Shown here in pieces: positions 43,985-53,600 of a DNA stretch of 64,000 nucleotides. Below the pieces are notes generated by a model that saw nothing but the letters and a program-made list of their open reading frames with translations, had not been told where the DNA came from and made no database searches. The translations under genes and the position numbers were made by a program. The DNA is taken from positions 3,224,001-3,288,000 of the forward strand of contig NZ_CP045652.1 in the NCBI RefSeq assembly GCF_009557615.1, written 5' to 3'. The DNA comes from Sphingobacteruim zhuxiongii. GTDB taxonomy: Bacteria; Bacteroidota; Bacteroidia; Sphingobacteriales; Sphingobacteriaceae. Each line of letters opens with the position of its first letter. Within the stretch, counting starts at the first letter, position 1.

Positions 43985-44983
43985 TTAGTTTGCAACGGAA
44001 TCTTGCGCCTTTTCAGCCTCCTCTTTCGCTTTCTTCTTGAAGAATCCACGTAATAGGAAGTTACTTTGTAGGGCTTCCATATTTTTATCAAGCTTCTCCG
44101 TACCCATGTTCAGGTTCTTCAATATTTGCTTGATTTCGTTTGCCGCCTCTGCATCATTCGTCAAAACGCCAATCGCATTATCTTTATCATTTAAACGAGC
44201 GGTTGTCTCATTCAAGTTTGACATCAGTGCCGAAGCAGTTTGCGTCACGCCTTGCAATTGTGCAGCCGACTCTCTTAAGCTCGCAAAAACCTGTGTATCT
44301 GTCGATAAATCATGAATCAAACCTTGATCACTGTTTAACTTATTAGTTAACGAAACAAGGTTATTAACTGCCGTATTTGCTGTCGACATCGTCGAATTTA
44401 ACGAAGTAACCGACTTTCTAAGATTATTTGCTATGTCTTCATCAGTCATCAAAGCCCCTACCGTACCTTTTCCTTCAACTAATTGTTTGGAAAGCGTAGC
44501 AAAGTTTTTAGTAATCTCCAGGAGATTTTCATTGTTGACTTGCAAAGTCGCAAGCATCGCTTCCATGCCACCTGAAACGCCCGATTTAATCACATCTCCA
44601 TCCGCAACCGCAGGAATTTTCTCGCTGCCGCCAACCAAACTAATGATTGCATTACCGATTAAACCGTCGGAACTTAAGGTCGCAATGACGTCCTTACGAA
44701 TAAACTGGCTTGATTTCTCCTCCACACTCATTACTACCCGTACATTCTCTACACTTTCAAACTTAATTTCTTTGATGATACCGACCTTTACTCCGGAAAA
44801 CCAAACGTTGTTTCCAACTTTTAAGCCCTTTACATCTTTGAAATAGGTAGTTAATGCCAGATTCTTGCTGAATTTATTTTGCTGAGTACCCAACACTAAA
44901 ATACCAGCTACCAAAATAACCAACCCTATTAAGGTAAATAAACCTACAATAATCGATCGTTTTCTATCTTCTGTTGTTGCCAT
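43985..44983 (-). CDS. mlaD: MlaD-family (MCE) lipid-binding protein
   Basis: Periplasmic substrate-binding part of a phospholipid ABC transporter. The 332-residue protein has one N-terminal membrane anchor (IVGLFTLIGLVILVAGILVL) and an MCE domain (about 40-120, FKDVKGLKVGNNVWFSGVKV, SDGLIGNAIISL). A long C-terminal helical region (about 130-330) is rich in Asn, Leu and Thr and likely forms coiled coils, longer than in E. coli MlaD. It is the last gene of mlaE-mlaF-mlaD. Direction of lipid movement is not evident. Confidence 0.9.
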   Translation of the reverse strand: MATTEDRKRSIIVGLFTLIGLVILVAGILVLGTQQNKFSKNLALTTYFKDVKGLKVGNNVWFSGVKVGIIKEIKFESVENVRVVMSVEEKSSQFIRKDVIATLSSDGLIGNAIISLVGGSEKIPAVADGDVIKSGVSGGMEAMLATLQVNNENLLEITKNFATLSKQLVEGKGTVGALMTDEDIANNLRKSVTSLNSTMSTANTAVNNLVSLTNKLNSDQGLIHDLSTDTQVFASLRESAAQLQGVTQTASALMSNLNETTARLNDKDNAIGVLTNDAEAANEIKQILKNLNMGTEKLDKNMEALQSNFLLRGFFKKKAKEEAEKAQDSVAN

Positions 44984-44991
44984 AAATTGTA

Positions 44992-45768
44992 TTATACAAT
45001 AAAGTTATAATCATAGAAAGGTTTTACCCTTTCGTCATCTGTATCAAAAATTTCATCAAACTTGCCTACACGTTCAAAACGTCCATCCAAAAGCATCGCT
45101 ACTCGATCACCGACCATTTTTGCACAGGCTAAATCGTGCGTGATAATGATTGATGAAGTCTTATAACGCTCTTGAACTTCATTAATTAGGGAATTAATAT
45201 CCAAACATGTTATTGGATCTAATCCAGCTGTAGGCTCATCATACATCATAATATCGGGACGAAGAATTAATGTTCGTGCGATACCAATACGCTTCCGCTG
45301 ACCTCCGGACAATTCCGACGGCATCTGGTTAATTGCACGTAATAATCCAACCCCCTCAAGAACATCTTCAACTTCTCTATTAATTTCCGCACGTGTTAAA
45401 TTGCGCTTATTCCGTACCAGAGGAAATTCCAAGTTCTCACGAACAGTCATACTATCATATAATGCTGAGTTTTGAAATGAAAACCCAATACGCAATCGAA
45501 GTGCTCGAAGTTCTTTTTCACTCAATTGATTAACAGTCGCACCCAGTACGTTGATATCGCCTGCATCTGGCTTCAATAGACCAGAAATCAGCTTTATCAA
45601 AACAGATTTCCCTGTTCCAGAACGACCTAAAACAACTAAGTTCTCACCATTGTATAGTTCTAAATCTACGTTCCGTAATACATGCAAATCACCAAAAGAT
45701 TTACTTACGCCATCCACATGGATGACAACATCGTTATAGTCAATTTGCGCTAATTTCTTATCTTCCAT
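44992..45768 (-). CDS. mlaF: MlaF-family ABC ATPase
   Basis: Cytoplasmic ATPase of 258 residues for the Mla/MCE lipid transporter. Walker A GRSGTGKS, Q-loop SFQNSALYD, signature ELSGGQRKRIGIARTL, Walker B IMMYDEPTAGLDP and the switch His in IITHD are intact. Y at SFQNSALYDSM is typical of MlaF rather than of importer ATPases. It lies 6 nt after mlaE and 8 nt before mlaD. Confidence 0.94.
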   Translation of the reverse strand: MEDKKLAQIDYNDVVIHVDGVSKSFGDLHVLRNVDLELYNGENLVVLGRSGTGKSVLIKLISGLLKPDAGDINVLGATVNQLSEKELRALRLRIGFSFQNSALYDSMTVRENLEFPLVRNKRNLTRAEINREVEDVLEGVGLLRAINQMPSELSGGQRKRIGIARTLILRPDIMMYDEPTAGLDPITCLDINSLINEVQERYKTSSIIITHDLACAKMVGDRVAMLLDGRFERVGKFDEIFDTDDERVKPFYDYNFIV

Positions 45769-45774
45769 ACCTGA

Positions 45775-46533
45775 TTACCCCACTAAAGCTAAAACTTGAA
45801 CAATCAGTAACTCTTCGATAAATACGATAAACATCGAAGCAACAACCGCAGAATTGGCTGCTTTCCCGACACCTTCCGTTCCTTTTGAAGAATAATAACC
45901 AACATAAGTACTAACGAATCCAATTGTAAAACCGAAAACGACAGCACGGAAAACCATTGCAAACACATCTTTCGGCGCAATTGCCTCAAAGACTTGCGTA
46001 ATATAACTTAACACACTGAGTTGATCCTTCGAGATAATACTCAAATATCCGCCGGCTAATCCAATTCCCGAAACATAGAAACAAAGAACAGGAATCATAA
46101 TAGTAGTCGCCAAAATACGCGTACTAATTAGGAATTTAAACGGATTTGTACCAGATACCTCCATCGCGTCAATTTGCTCCGTTACATTCATAGAACTTAA
46201 CTCCGCTCCAATTTGCGAACCAACTTTACCTGACGCAATTAATGCAGTAACAAGTGGCGCTAAGGCTCGAACGATCGCAATAGAAATTAAATTTGGCAAC
46301 CAAGAAGCCGCTCCAAATTCTTCTAAGGAAGGTCTCGATTGTTTTGTAAATACAAAACCAACAATAAATCCAGTTAAACTAATTAATGGGAAGGACTTCC
46401 ATCCAACTTCATAACATTGTCGAATAATTTCTTTGAATTCATAGGGTGGACTTACTACTTCGCGGAAAAAACGCATCAGAAACCGATGCAGCTTTGCAAA
46501 TTCCAGTAGTAAAGATTCTATCTTCTTCGCCAT
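45775..46533 (-). CDS. mlaE: MlaE-family ABC permease
   Basis: Inner-membrane permease of 252 residues with about five or six membrane segments. The signatures GKVGSQIGAELSSMNVTEQI and DAMEVSGTNPFKFL are those of MlaE/TrbB-type MCE permeases. The frame is open to 46590, but a -7 element at 46588-46595 covers that position and the family begins near MAKKIES, so ATG 46533 is chosen. It is the first gene of the mlaE-mlaF-mlaD operon, which keeps the outer-membrane lipid asymmetry in other Gram-negatives. Confidence 0.93.
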   Translation of the reverse strand: MAKKIESLLLEFAKLHRFLMRFFREVVSPPYEFKEIIRQCYEVGWKSFPLISLTGFIVGFVFTKQSRPSLEEFGAASWLPNLISIAIVRALAPLVTALIASGKVGSQIGAELSSMNVTEQIDAMEVSGTNPFKFLISTRILATTIMIPVLCFYVSGIGLAGGYLSIISKDQLSVLSYITQVFEAIAPKDVFAMVFRAVVFGFTIGFVSTYVGYYSSKGTEGVGKAANSAVVASMFIVFIEELLIVQVLALVG

Positions 46534-46587
46534 TAAAATCGTATAGTTTAAAATATTAAGCCGCGTTTCCTTCGGCAAATAACCTGG

Positions 46588-46595
46588 CAAATGTA
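46588..46595 (-). promoter_or_regulatory. -7 promoter element of the mla operon
   Basis: Minus strand TACATTTG, exact to TAnnTTTG, giving a leader of about 50 nt before ATG 46533. Confidence 0.5.
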
Positions 46596-46750
46596 CAAAC
46601 TTTTTAGGTATCAGCTGATGTCAACTTTAAATATTAACTGCAACAATTCAAAAGGTCAAAAAGTTTTAGAAAATTATTAATCATTAAACCTTTTGTAATG
46701 CTGTCCTGTCATAGAATAAAAATTGGTTGTAAACTTTAACAATTAAGGAT

Positions 46751-48256
46751 ATGAAAAACATAAGGACATACAGCATTTTAGCCTCCCTAATCTTAATGAT
46801 TGCCGGGGTTTTTAAAACCAGCGAAGTATCCGCACAAGGATATGATGATGTCACTTTTGATGACTTCTATGATGAACTGGATCCTTATGGTAATTGGGAT
46901 GATGACCCTGAATATGGTAATGTATGGTATCCTGATGTAGAAAGAGACTTCAGACCTTACGGAACCAACGGGTATTGGTCAATGACCGAATATGGAAACA
47001 CATGGGTATCGAGCTACGACTGGGGATGGGCACCATTTCACTACGGTCGCTGGGTACATCGTGGAAACCGTGGATGGGGATGGATTCCAGGCTACGAATG
47101 GGGACCTGGATGGGTAAACTGGAGATCTGGTGGTGGATACTATGGATGGGCTCCAATGTCACCTGGCGTAAGTGTCAATGTGTCATTTAATTTACCAATC
47201 GATTTATGGGTATTTATTCCTACCGCACGTATCTATGATCATTATATGCCTAGATATTGGTCACATGGTTCTAGATACCATAATATTTACAACAGAACGA
47301 CGGTGATTAACAACACGTATATCGTGAACAATAATCGCTATTACAGCGGTCCTTCACGCAGGGATGTTGAGCGAAACATTGGTCGTCGTGTTAATGTAAG
47401 AAATGTACGTTTCGAAAACAATCGCGGTGCAAGTCGCGCAGATAATCGCAATGTATCTATCTTCCGTCCGAATCGTAACAACATGGATCGTGTTAGAAAC
47501 GAACGTGGAAACAACGGTAGAAATTCAAGAGTAGACAATAGAGGTAACTCGCGTTCTGACAACCGTGGTAATGCACGTGTAGACAATAACAGATCATCTC
47601 GTATGGAAGACCGCAGCAATAGTCGCAATGGTCGTGCAAACGAGAGCCGCGTAAATCGTAATGATCGTTCCAACTCTGATTATAAAATCAGAACAAACGA
47701 ACGTGGACAACGCGAGATGCATATCGGCAATAATTCTGGCCGAAACGATCGCTCGACTGTAACAAGACAACCGAACAACGAGTCTCGTCCTGATCGTTCA
47801 GCAGGAAATATCCGCAATGAGAACAGATCAAACAGACAAAGTGAACGTCAGATTCAAAGAGAAAGACCTACTCGTGAAATAGGTAATTCTCAATCGCGTC
47901 AACCTCGTTCATCAGGTCAGGAACGCACTGCATGGGATCGCGGATCTTCATCTTCTAGACCATCTAGATCAGAAGCAACACCGCAACGTATGGAACGTAG
48001 TCCAAGACAATCGGCGCCAAGTTCTCGTGAACAAAGAGCACCACAACAACGTGCCCCTCGCATGGAACAACAACAATCACGTCAACAAAGTCGTGTGTAT
48101 CAAGCGAGCAATAATCAACGCAGTAGTGTTGAAAGACAATCACGTTCATCGTCTGTACAACGTAGTGCACCAAGTGTGAGTCGTCAATCAGGCAACCGCT
48201 CAAATACTGGATCAGCACGTGCTGATCGTGGGAACGGAAGAGGCGGACGCAATTAA
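46751..48256 (+). CDS. Exported DUF6600 protein with long basic disordered tail
   Basis: A 501-residue secreted protein: signal peptide (about 1-29, ending VSAQ), an acidic N-terminal DUF6600-type domain (about 30-185) full of Trp, Tyr and Gly (VWYPDVERDFRPYG, GWAPFHYGRWVHRGNRGWGW), and a tail of about 300 residues made almost only of Arg, Asn, Ser, Gln, Asp and Gly with imperfect RxDNRGN units, which must be disordered and strongly basic. The tail becomes Gln/Ser/Pro-rich near its end. No enzyme motif. It could bind DNA, RNA, teichoic or lipid phosphates, or other polyanions outside the cell (inference). It is monocistronic with a strong terminator. Confidence 0.8.
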   Translation: MKNIRTYSILASLILMIAGVFKTSEVSAQGYDDVTFDDFYDELDPYGNWDDDPEYGNVWYPDVERDFRPYGTNGYWSMTEYGNTWVSSYDWGWAPFHYGRWVHRGNRGWGWIPGYEWGPGWVNWRSGGGYYGWAPMSPGVSVNVSFNLPIDLWVFIPTARIYDHYMPRYWSHGSRYHNIYNRTTVINNTYIVNNNRYYSGPSRRDVERNIGRRVNVRNVRFENNRGASRADNRNVSIFRPNRNNMDRVRNERGNNGRNSRVDNRGNSRSDNRGNARVDNNRSSRMEDRSNSRNGRANESRVNRNDRSNSDYKIRTNERGQREMHIGNNSGRNDRSTVTRQPNNESRPDRSAGNIRNENRSNRQSERQIQRERPTREIGNSQSRQPRSSGQERTAWDRGSSSSRPSRSEATPQRMERSPRQSAPSSREQRAPQQRAPRMEQQQSRQQSRVYQASNNQRSSVERQSRSSSVQRSAPSVSRQSGNRSNTGSARADRGNGRGGRN

Positions 48257-48286
48257 TATTAACATTTAGTCGAAATAAATTTTTCT

Positions 48287-48323
48287 GAAAGAGCTGCCCA
48301 AAAAGGCAGCTCTTTCGTTTTTT
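48287..48323 (+). terminator. Intrinsic terminator after the DUF6600 gene
   Basis: 12-bp perfect stem (48287-48298 with 48305-48316), 6-nt loop, then a T run. Confidence 0.9.
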
Positions 48324-48395
48324 GTTTGCGATAAAACCTGCACATTTGTATTTATTTTTTGTTAACTTGATAATTAGCACTAATTCTAGAGACAA

Positions 48396-49574
48396 ATGGC
48401 GAGACTCACTTCCATCTTAGATAACGACTTCTATAAATTCACCATGCAATACGCAGTGGTTAAACTCTTTCCGAAAGCTAAGGCCCGCTATCAATTTATC
48501 AATCGGGGGAAACATGCCTTTCCCGCTGGATTTGCGGAAAAATTGCGCGAAGCAATTAACCACATGGCCGAACTAAAGCTGAGTAAATCGGAGAAGTCTT
48601 TCTTCGCCAAAACATGTCCATACATTGACCCTACCTATTTTGATTTTCTACAAGGCTACCAATACGATCCTGATGAGGTTACGATTACCCAAGACGGACC
48701 CAATCTAGAGGTACATATTGAAGGGTATTGGTATCGTACAATTCTTTGGGAAGTACCTGTGATGGCACTAATCTGCGAGTTGTATTACGAAGTTACCGGA
48801 CAGGAACGTGTTTCGGATAAGGAGGTAGCACAGATTGTTAACGATAAAATGGATAAGTATGACAAGTTGAATATCACTATTGCGGATTTTGGAACGCGTC
48901 GTAGACATTCCTACGCTGTCCACGACTTAGTCATTAAAGCACTGCGAGAACATCAATCGAATACCTTTATCGGAACAAGTAATGTCCATTTTGCAATGAA
49001 ATATAAAACAAAACCTATCGGCACGCATGCGCATGAATGGTTTATGTTTCACGCTGCAAAATATGGTTATAAAATGGCGAATCTTCTAGGATTAGAACAT
49101 TGGGCAGATGTATATCGTGGAGATTTAGGAATTGCCCTCTCAGACACGTATACAACTGAAGCTTTCTTTAAGCAATTTGACAAGAAATTAACTAAATTAT
49201 TTGATGGCGTTCGCCATGATAGCGGCGATCCAATCGAGTTTGCAAAAATGACCATCAAACATTACGAGAGCAAGGGTATCAATCCGTTAAATAAGACGAT
49301 TATTTTCTCCGATGGCCTGGACTATGAGAAAGTCGTCAAGATTGTCAAATTCTGCGATGGGAAAATTGGTCATTCATTTGGTATTGGCACTGATTTCACC
49401 AACGATGTAGGGCTAAAACGCATGAATATTGTGTTGAAGATGACAGAAGCATATCCGGATGAAGGTGAATGGACGCCAGTTATTAAACTGTCGGACGAGC
49501 CGTTAAAGCATACGGGTGATCCAGAAGAAATCAAGATGGCGATGCGCTTTTTAAACATTTCCGATCATGCATAG
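48396..49574 (+). CDS. pncB: Nicotinate phosphoribosyltransferase
   Basis: PncB makes nicotinate mononucleotide from nicotinate and PRPP for NAD salvage, releasing pyrophosphate. The 392-residue protein shows LDNDFYKFTMQYAV at the N-terminus, the catalytic His/Arg region IADFGTRRRHSYAVHDLVIK, GTSNVHFAMKYKTKPIGTHA, GVRHDSGDPIEF and SFGIGTDFTNDVG, all standard for the family. It overlaps the following methyltransferase gene by 8 nt. The order of motifs and the length match bacterial PncB. Confidence 0.96.
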   Translation: MARLTSILDNDFYKFTMQYAVVKLFPKAKARYQFINRGKHAFPAGFAEKLREAINHMAELKLSKSEKSFFAKTCPYIDPTYFDFLQGYQYDPDEVTITQDGPNLEVHIEGYWYRTILWEVPVMALICELYYEVTGQERVSDKEVAQIVNDKMDKYDKLNITIADFGTRRRHSYAVHDLVIKALREHQSNTFIGTSNVHFAMKYKTKPIGTHAHEWFMFHAAKYGYKMANLLGLEHWADVYRGDLGIALSDTYTTEAFFKQFDKKLTKLFDGVRHDSGDPIEFAKMTIKHYESKGINPLNKTIIFSDGLDYEKVVKIVKFCDGKIGHSFGIGTDFTNDVGLKRMNIVLKMTEAYPDEGEWTPVIKLSDEPLKHTGDPEEIKMAMRFLNISDHA

Positions 49575-50277
49575 AGACGTTTATGGCGAGGCTTTATTCG
49601 ATTTTCAAGAGAAAGGCGAATTAGCAGAACCTTTATTGCTGCATAGCAGCTATGGCGATATTGAAGAGATGCCGGTCGAAGTATTTTACCGCGAAGAAGA
49701 GGATATTCCGGAGATGGAATTTATTGCTCTTTCGCTCTGCGACGGGAAGGTATTAGATGTTGGCGCTGGAACTGGAGTTCACGCGCTCTATTTACAAGAA
49801 AAAGCATTTGATGTCACGGCGCTCGAAGTTTCTGAAATTGCCTGCAACATTATGAGAAATCGGGGTGTGCAGCAGGTCAAACATGCAGATTTCTTCAAGT
49901 TCCATGGGGAACAGTATGACACCCTACTCTTCTTAATGAACGGGATTGGGATTGCCGGAACATTAGAAGGATTCCGTCTGCTACTCCAACACGCTAAAAC
50001 ATTAATGACCGATCGCGGTCAATTACTGTTCGATAGTTCTAATATTGACTACCTCTATGAAGAATACCGTATCGAGCGCCCTGATCACTATTTTGGCGAA
50101 ATTAACTTCCAATACGAATATAAATCCCAACGGGGAGAACCCTTCAAATGGCTCTATATAGATCAGGATACACTAATTAAGATTGCGCATGAAGAAGGTT
50201 GGGTCGTACAGGTACTCTTTGAAGATGAAAATGATCAATATCTCGTTCGCATGGAACCCAGAATGAAAAGCTTATAA
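49567..50277 (+). CDS. Class I SAM-dependent methyltransferase
   Basis: A 236-residue cytoplasmic methyltransferase with motif I VLDVGAGTGVHALYL, the acidic residue of motif II in VTALEVSE and motif IV-like YDTLLFLMNGIGIAGT (methyltransferase domain 25 type). The substrate is unknown. Its start lies inside pncB (8-nt overlap), so the two are translated together; a link to nicotinate metabolism (for example N-methylation) is possible but rests on context only. Confidence 0.82.
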   Translation: MHRDVYGEALFDFQEKGELAEPLLLHSSYGDIEEMPVEVFYREEEDIPEMEFIALSLCDGKVLDVGAGTGVHALYLQEKAFDVTALEVSEIACNIMRNRGVQQVKHADFFKFHGEQYDTLLFLMNGIGIAGTLEGFRLLLQHAKTLMTDRGQLLFDSSNIDYLYEEYRIERPDHYFGEINFQYEYKSQRGEPFKWLYIDQDTLIKIAHEEGWVVQVLFEDENDQYLVRMEPRMKSL

Positions 50278-50410
50278 ATAAAACACCTTTGTAGAAGCCG
50301 ATTTAATGTATTATCTCACCCTATAGTGGTCAGTAATAGCAACGATTCTCGATATTTTAAGCTTGTAATCCCACTCGTAAAAACATAAGCATTCAACCCG
50401 AATAGTTTAA
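50278..50410. other. Intergenic, nothing recognised
   Basis: First part of the 389-nt gap between the methyltransferase gene and the alpha-2-macroglobulin gene. No gene or convincing promoter seen. Confidence 0.4.
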
Positions 50411-50493
50411 GACTCTTCTCGAGTTTGGTTTGGACTTTCGTCGGACATCATTCGATAGTTTCCGGCGAAAGTCCAAATATCTACTAAGTAGAT
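50411..50493. repeat. Cluster of dyads with a 17-bp hairpin
   Basis: The main hairpin pairs 50429-50445 with 50461-50477 (17 bp, one G-T pair), loop of 15 nt. A 15-nt palindrome (50479-50493, ATCTACTAAGTAGAT) follows it at once, and a weaker dyad lies at 50411-50427. No T run follows, so it is not a standard terminator. It may be a structured RNA, a 5' leader element or a small mobile repeat. Confidence 0.6.
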
Positions 50494-50666
50494 CAAACGC
50501 CAAATACACCCCTTGTATTTCCAACCGAGGTAAAATCGCTGATTCGTTTTCACTAAATTCTATCTACAATCAAAAAATAATTTTCAGGCAGGTATGGAAT
50601 TCTATAGTATCTTGCATCAGATAGGAAAAAGTTTAACTATCATATCTCATTAGCATGCTCTATATT

Positions 50667-53600
50667 ATGAAAAGACTCTATTCAATCCTTCTTATGCTTA
50701 TCCCTGCCCTAGTATTGGGACAATCCAAGCAAGAAAGTGCAGCGATAGCTGATAAATGGAAAGAAATTGATCGATTGATTTCAATTTTGAATTATGAGCA
50801 GACCAAGCCTTTGCTCGCAGACGTAAAAGCTTACGCCCTAAAATATAAGGATGACCCTATGTTTGTAAAAGCGTTTTTTGCAGAATCGACAACACTTCGA
50901 ATTAACAAAAAGGAGGAAGAATTTTTCGAATTGGGACAAAAGCACTTTGAAACAACTATTGAAAAGACGAAAAGTCCATTAATTAAAAGCGTACTCACTA
51001 ATTTCTATGCTCAATACCTCGAATCGAATATTTATTTTGAGCTCAGTGAAACGAAGAATAGCTTTTTACAGAAAAACAGAAACGATAAGCTTACCCAGAT
51101 TAATTCCCTTTACGCCCTATCGCTAAAAGAAGAGCAAATCTTATTGAAAGAACCACTAACGGATTGGATTAGTGTACTGTCCCCACAGGATAACAGTTCA
51201 TTGAGCCCAACGCTCTATCATTATTTAAGCTATGCTTATATTACTTACTTAGGAACGAATGAGGCAGAAAATATCGAAAAGAGGCAGAAGCTAATCGACG
51301 AATTGTTAAAGCGAAGTAGAGAAATTAACGCTGCTGATGCTATTTCATATCTGTTGTCAAAAAAAATAGATCCGAATAGAATAAATAGTAACGACAAGTT
51401 TGAAAAAGTTTATTTAGATATAATAAATAACAATAAGAGCGACTATAATGCCTATCTCTATTTTGAAATCGCGTCTGCATACCTTTCAGTTGATAATACT
51501 CCGAAAGCGCTGAGCATCATTGAAAAAGCGAAAGCTGAGTATCCAAAAAGCAAATGGATAAATGTGGTTAAGAATCTAGAAACAAACATTCTACGACCAG
51601 AAATATCCGTATCGCATAAACGTCTAGAGCCTTCTGGATTATACAGTCCTTTCAAACTTAATTACAAGAATCTCAAAACTCTATACATACGAGTTTACCA
51701 AACAACAAACACACCGGATAACCTCACGGAATACAAGGTAATTAGGGACAGCTTATCGCAACTAGTATCTGCCAATGGAAAGCTTATTAATGAAGATCAA
51801 CTTTCACTGGACAAATTTCAAGATTATAAGAATCACTCGACCATATACAAATTAAATCCTTTAGAATATGGCAAATACATCGTGCTGTATTCGAATAATG
51901 CAGATTTTAAAGATGATGGTATTCTATCAAAAGTAATTCACTCTGAATTACAAATTAGTGATTTGCTTTTCGCTAACACACAAACATTGGAAAGTGATTC
52001 GAAAAACATATATAAAACGCTAATTCTAAATAAAAAAAGCGGATTACCTTACAGTAATAAGCAATTAAGCTTCTACAGTCGCCCGATAGGTGCTTCGAAA
52101 GCTAAACTTATCCAAACCCTCAAGACGGATAAAAATGGGGTGATGGAGTACGAATCTGAGGACAACACCAAGACTATTGATTATGATCTCTATGATATCT
52201 ATTTACCAGAGGAAAAACAACTAATCAACTATAGCAGCTTCCGATCTTACAACGATTATTATCGTTCTGACGAACAAGAGGATGAACCAGAAATCGCTGC
52301 GCAGACGCTTTCTGATAGAACGATTTATCGCCCTGGGCAAGAAGTTTTCTTCAAGTCAATCATCTATTTACAGGATCCTCAACATGGAAAAACATTAGCC
52401 AATGAATTTGTAGAGGTAAGACTAATCGATGCAAATGGACAAAAGGTAGATTCGCTGCAATTAAAAAGTAATGCCTACGGGTCCGTAAATGGTAAGCTTA
52501 AAATACCTTCTGTTACGTTAAATGGAAACTTTACGATTGCTGTTGTTCATAAAAAATCGGATATAGATCATCGATACATTCAAGTTGAAGAATATAAACG
52601 TCCTACCTTCAAGGTTACGCTGGATACCATTCGCGAAACATATTCAAAGAAAGACACATTAGAAATTCGAGGGAAGGCATTGATGCTATCGGGGGCTCCG
52701 TTGATTGATGCTATCGTTAATTACAAGATAAATGCAAGCGCATACGCTCGTCGATATCGAAACTTTATACTTAGGGACAGCTCAAGTCGAACCGACAGTG
52801 ATGGGAATTTTGTTATTAAAGTTCCCCTTGCGGACACTGCTCTCGCGGAATTCGACGACTTCAATTTAGGTTTTTCAATCGAAGTTGTTAACCAAACTGG
52901 TGAAATGCAAACTGCCGCAGGATCTTACATCTATTCGAGTAAGCCTTGGAGGTTATCTATAGAAACGGCATCACAATCGATAGAAGGTAAATGGAAAAGT
53001 TTCCGAATAGGCTCTAAAAATCAAAATGGGCAATTCTTAGCAATGAAGGGTCCGGTCAAGATCTATAAAAAAACTGCTGGAAATAAGGTTATTTCGAATT
53101 CGTTTATCCAATACTTTAACGAGGTTGAATATTTAGCATTGAGTGATCAAGAATATGAGCGTTATTTCCCTCAATATTTTGATCAAAGTACATTATCGAA
53201 ATCCGTTCGAAGAGAACTGATTGCTACTTACGAATTTAATACTGCTGAGAGTGATTTAATAAAATTAGATAGTCAGCTTTATAGCCGCGGGATCTACGAG
53301 ATCGTCGCTAGTAGCGTCCAAGGTGAGGATAGTATCTCTGCTCAGCGTACAGTTTGGGTAGTCGATGAAAAGACGAAGGAATATTCCGATCATAGTTTTT
53401 TCTCGGCTTACTTAGATAAAGCTGTTTATGACGTTGGTGACCGAGTAACGATCCATGTAGAATCGAAGAAAAAAGAAGCTAAGAATGTAGTCTTAGTTTC
53501 GTTTGTTGGCAATAAAATGGGGACTCCAATTCACCTGCCTTTGAAAGAAGGGAAAGCAAATTATAGCTATACCATCAATGCTTCAAATATAAATCCGCCA

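Noticed and set aside
44433-44846. 137-codon plus-strand frame inside mlaD
   Set aside because: Antisense to a confidently assigned MCE gene; Ser/Thr/Pro-rich shadow with no family signature.
47341-47673. 110-codon minus-strand frame inside the DUF6600 gene
   Set aside because: Mirror of the repetitive Arg/Asn-rich tail on the other strand; Leu/Arg-rich with no motif.
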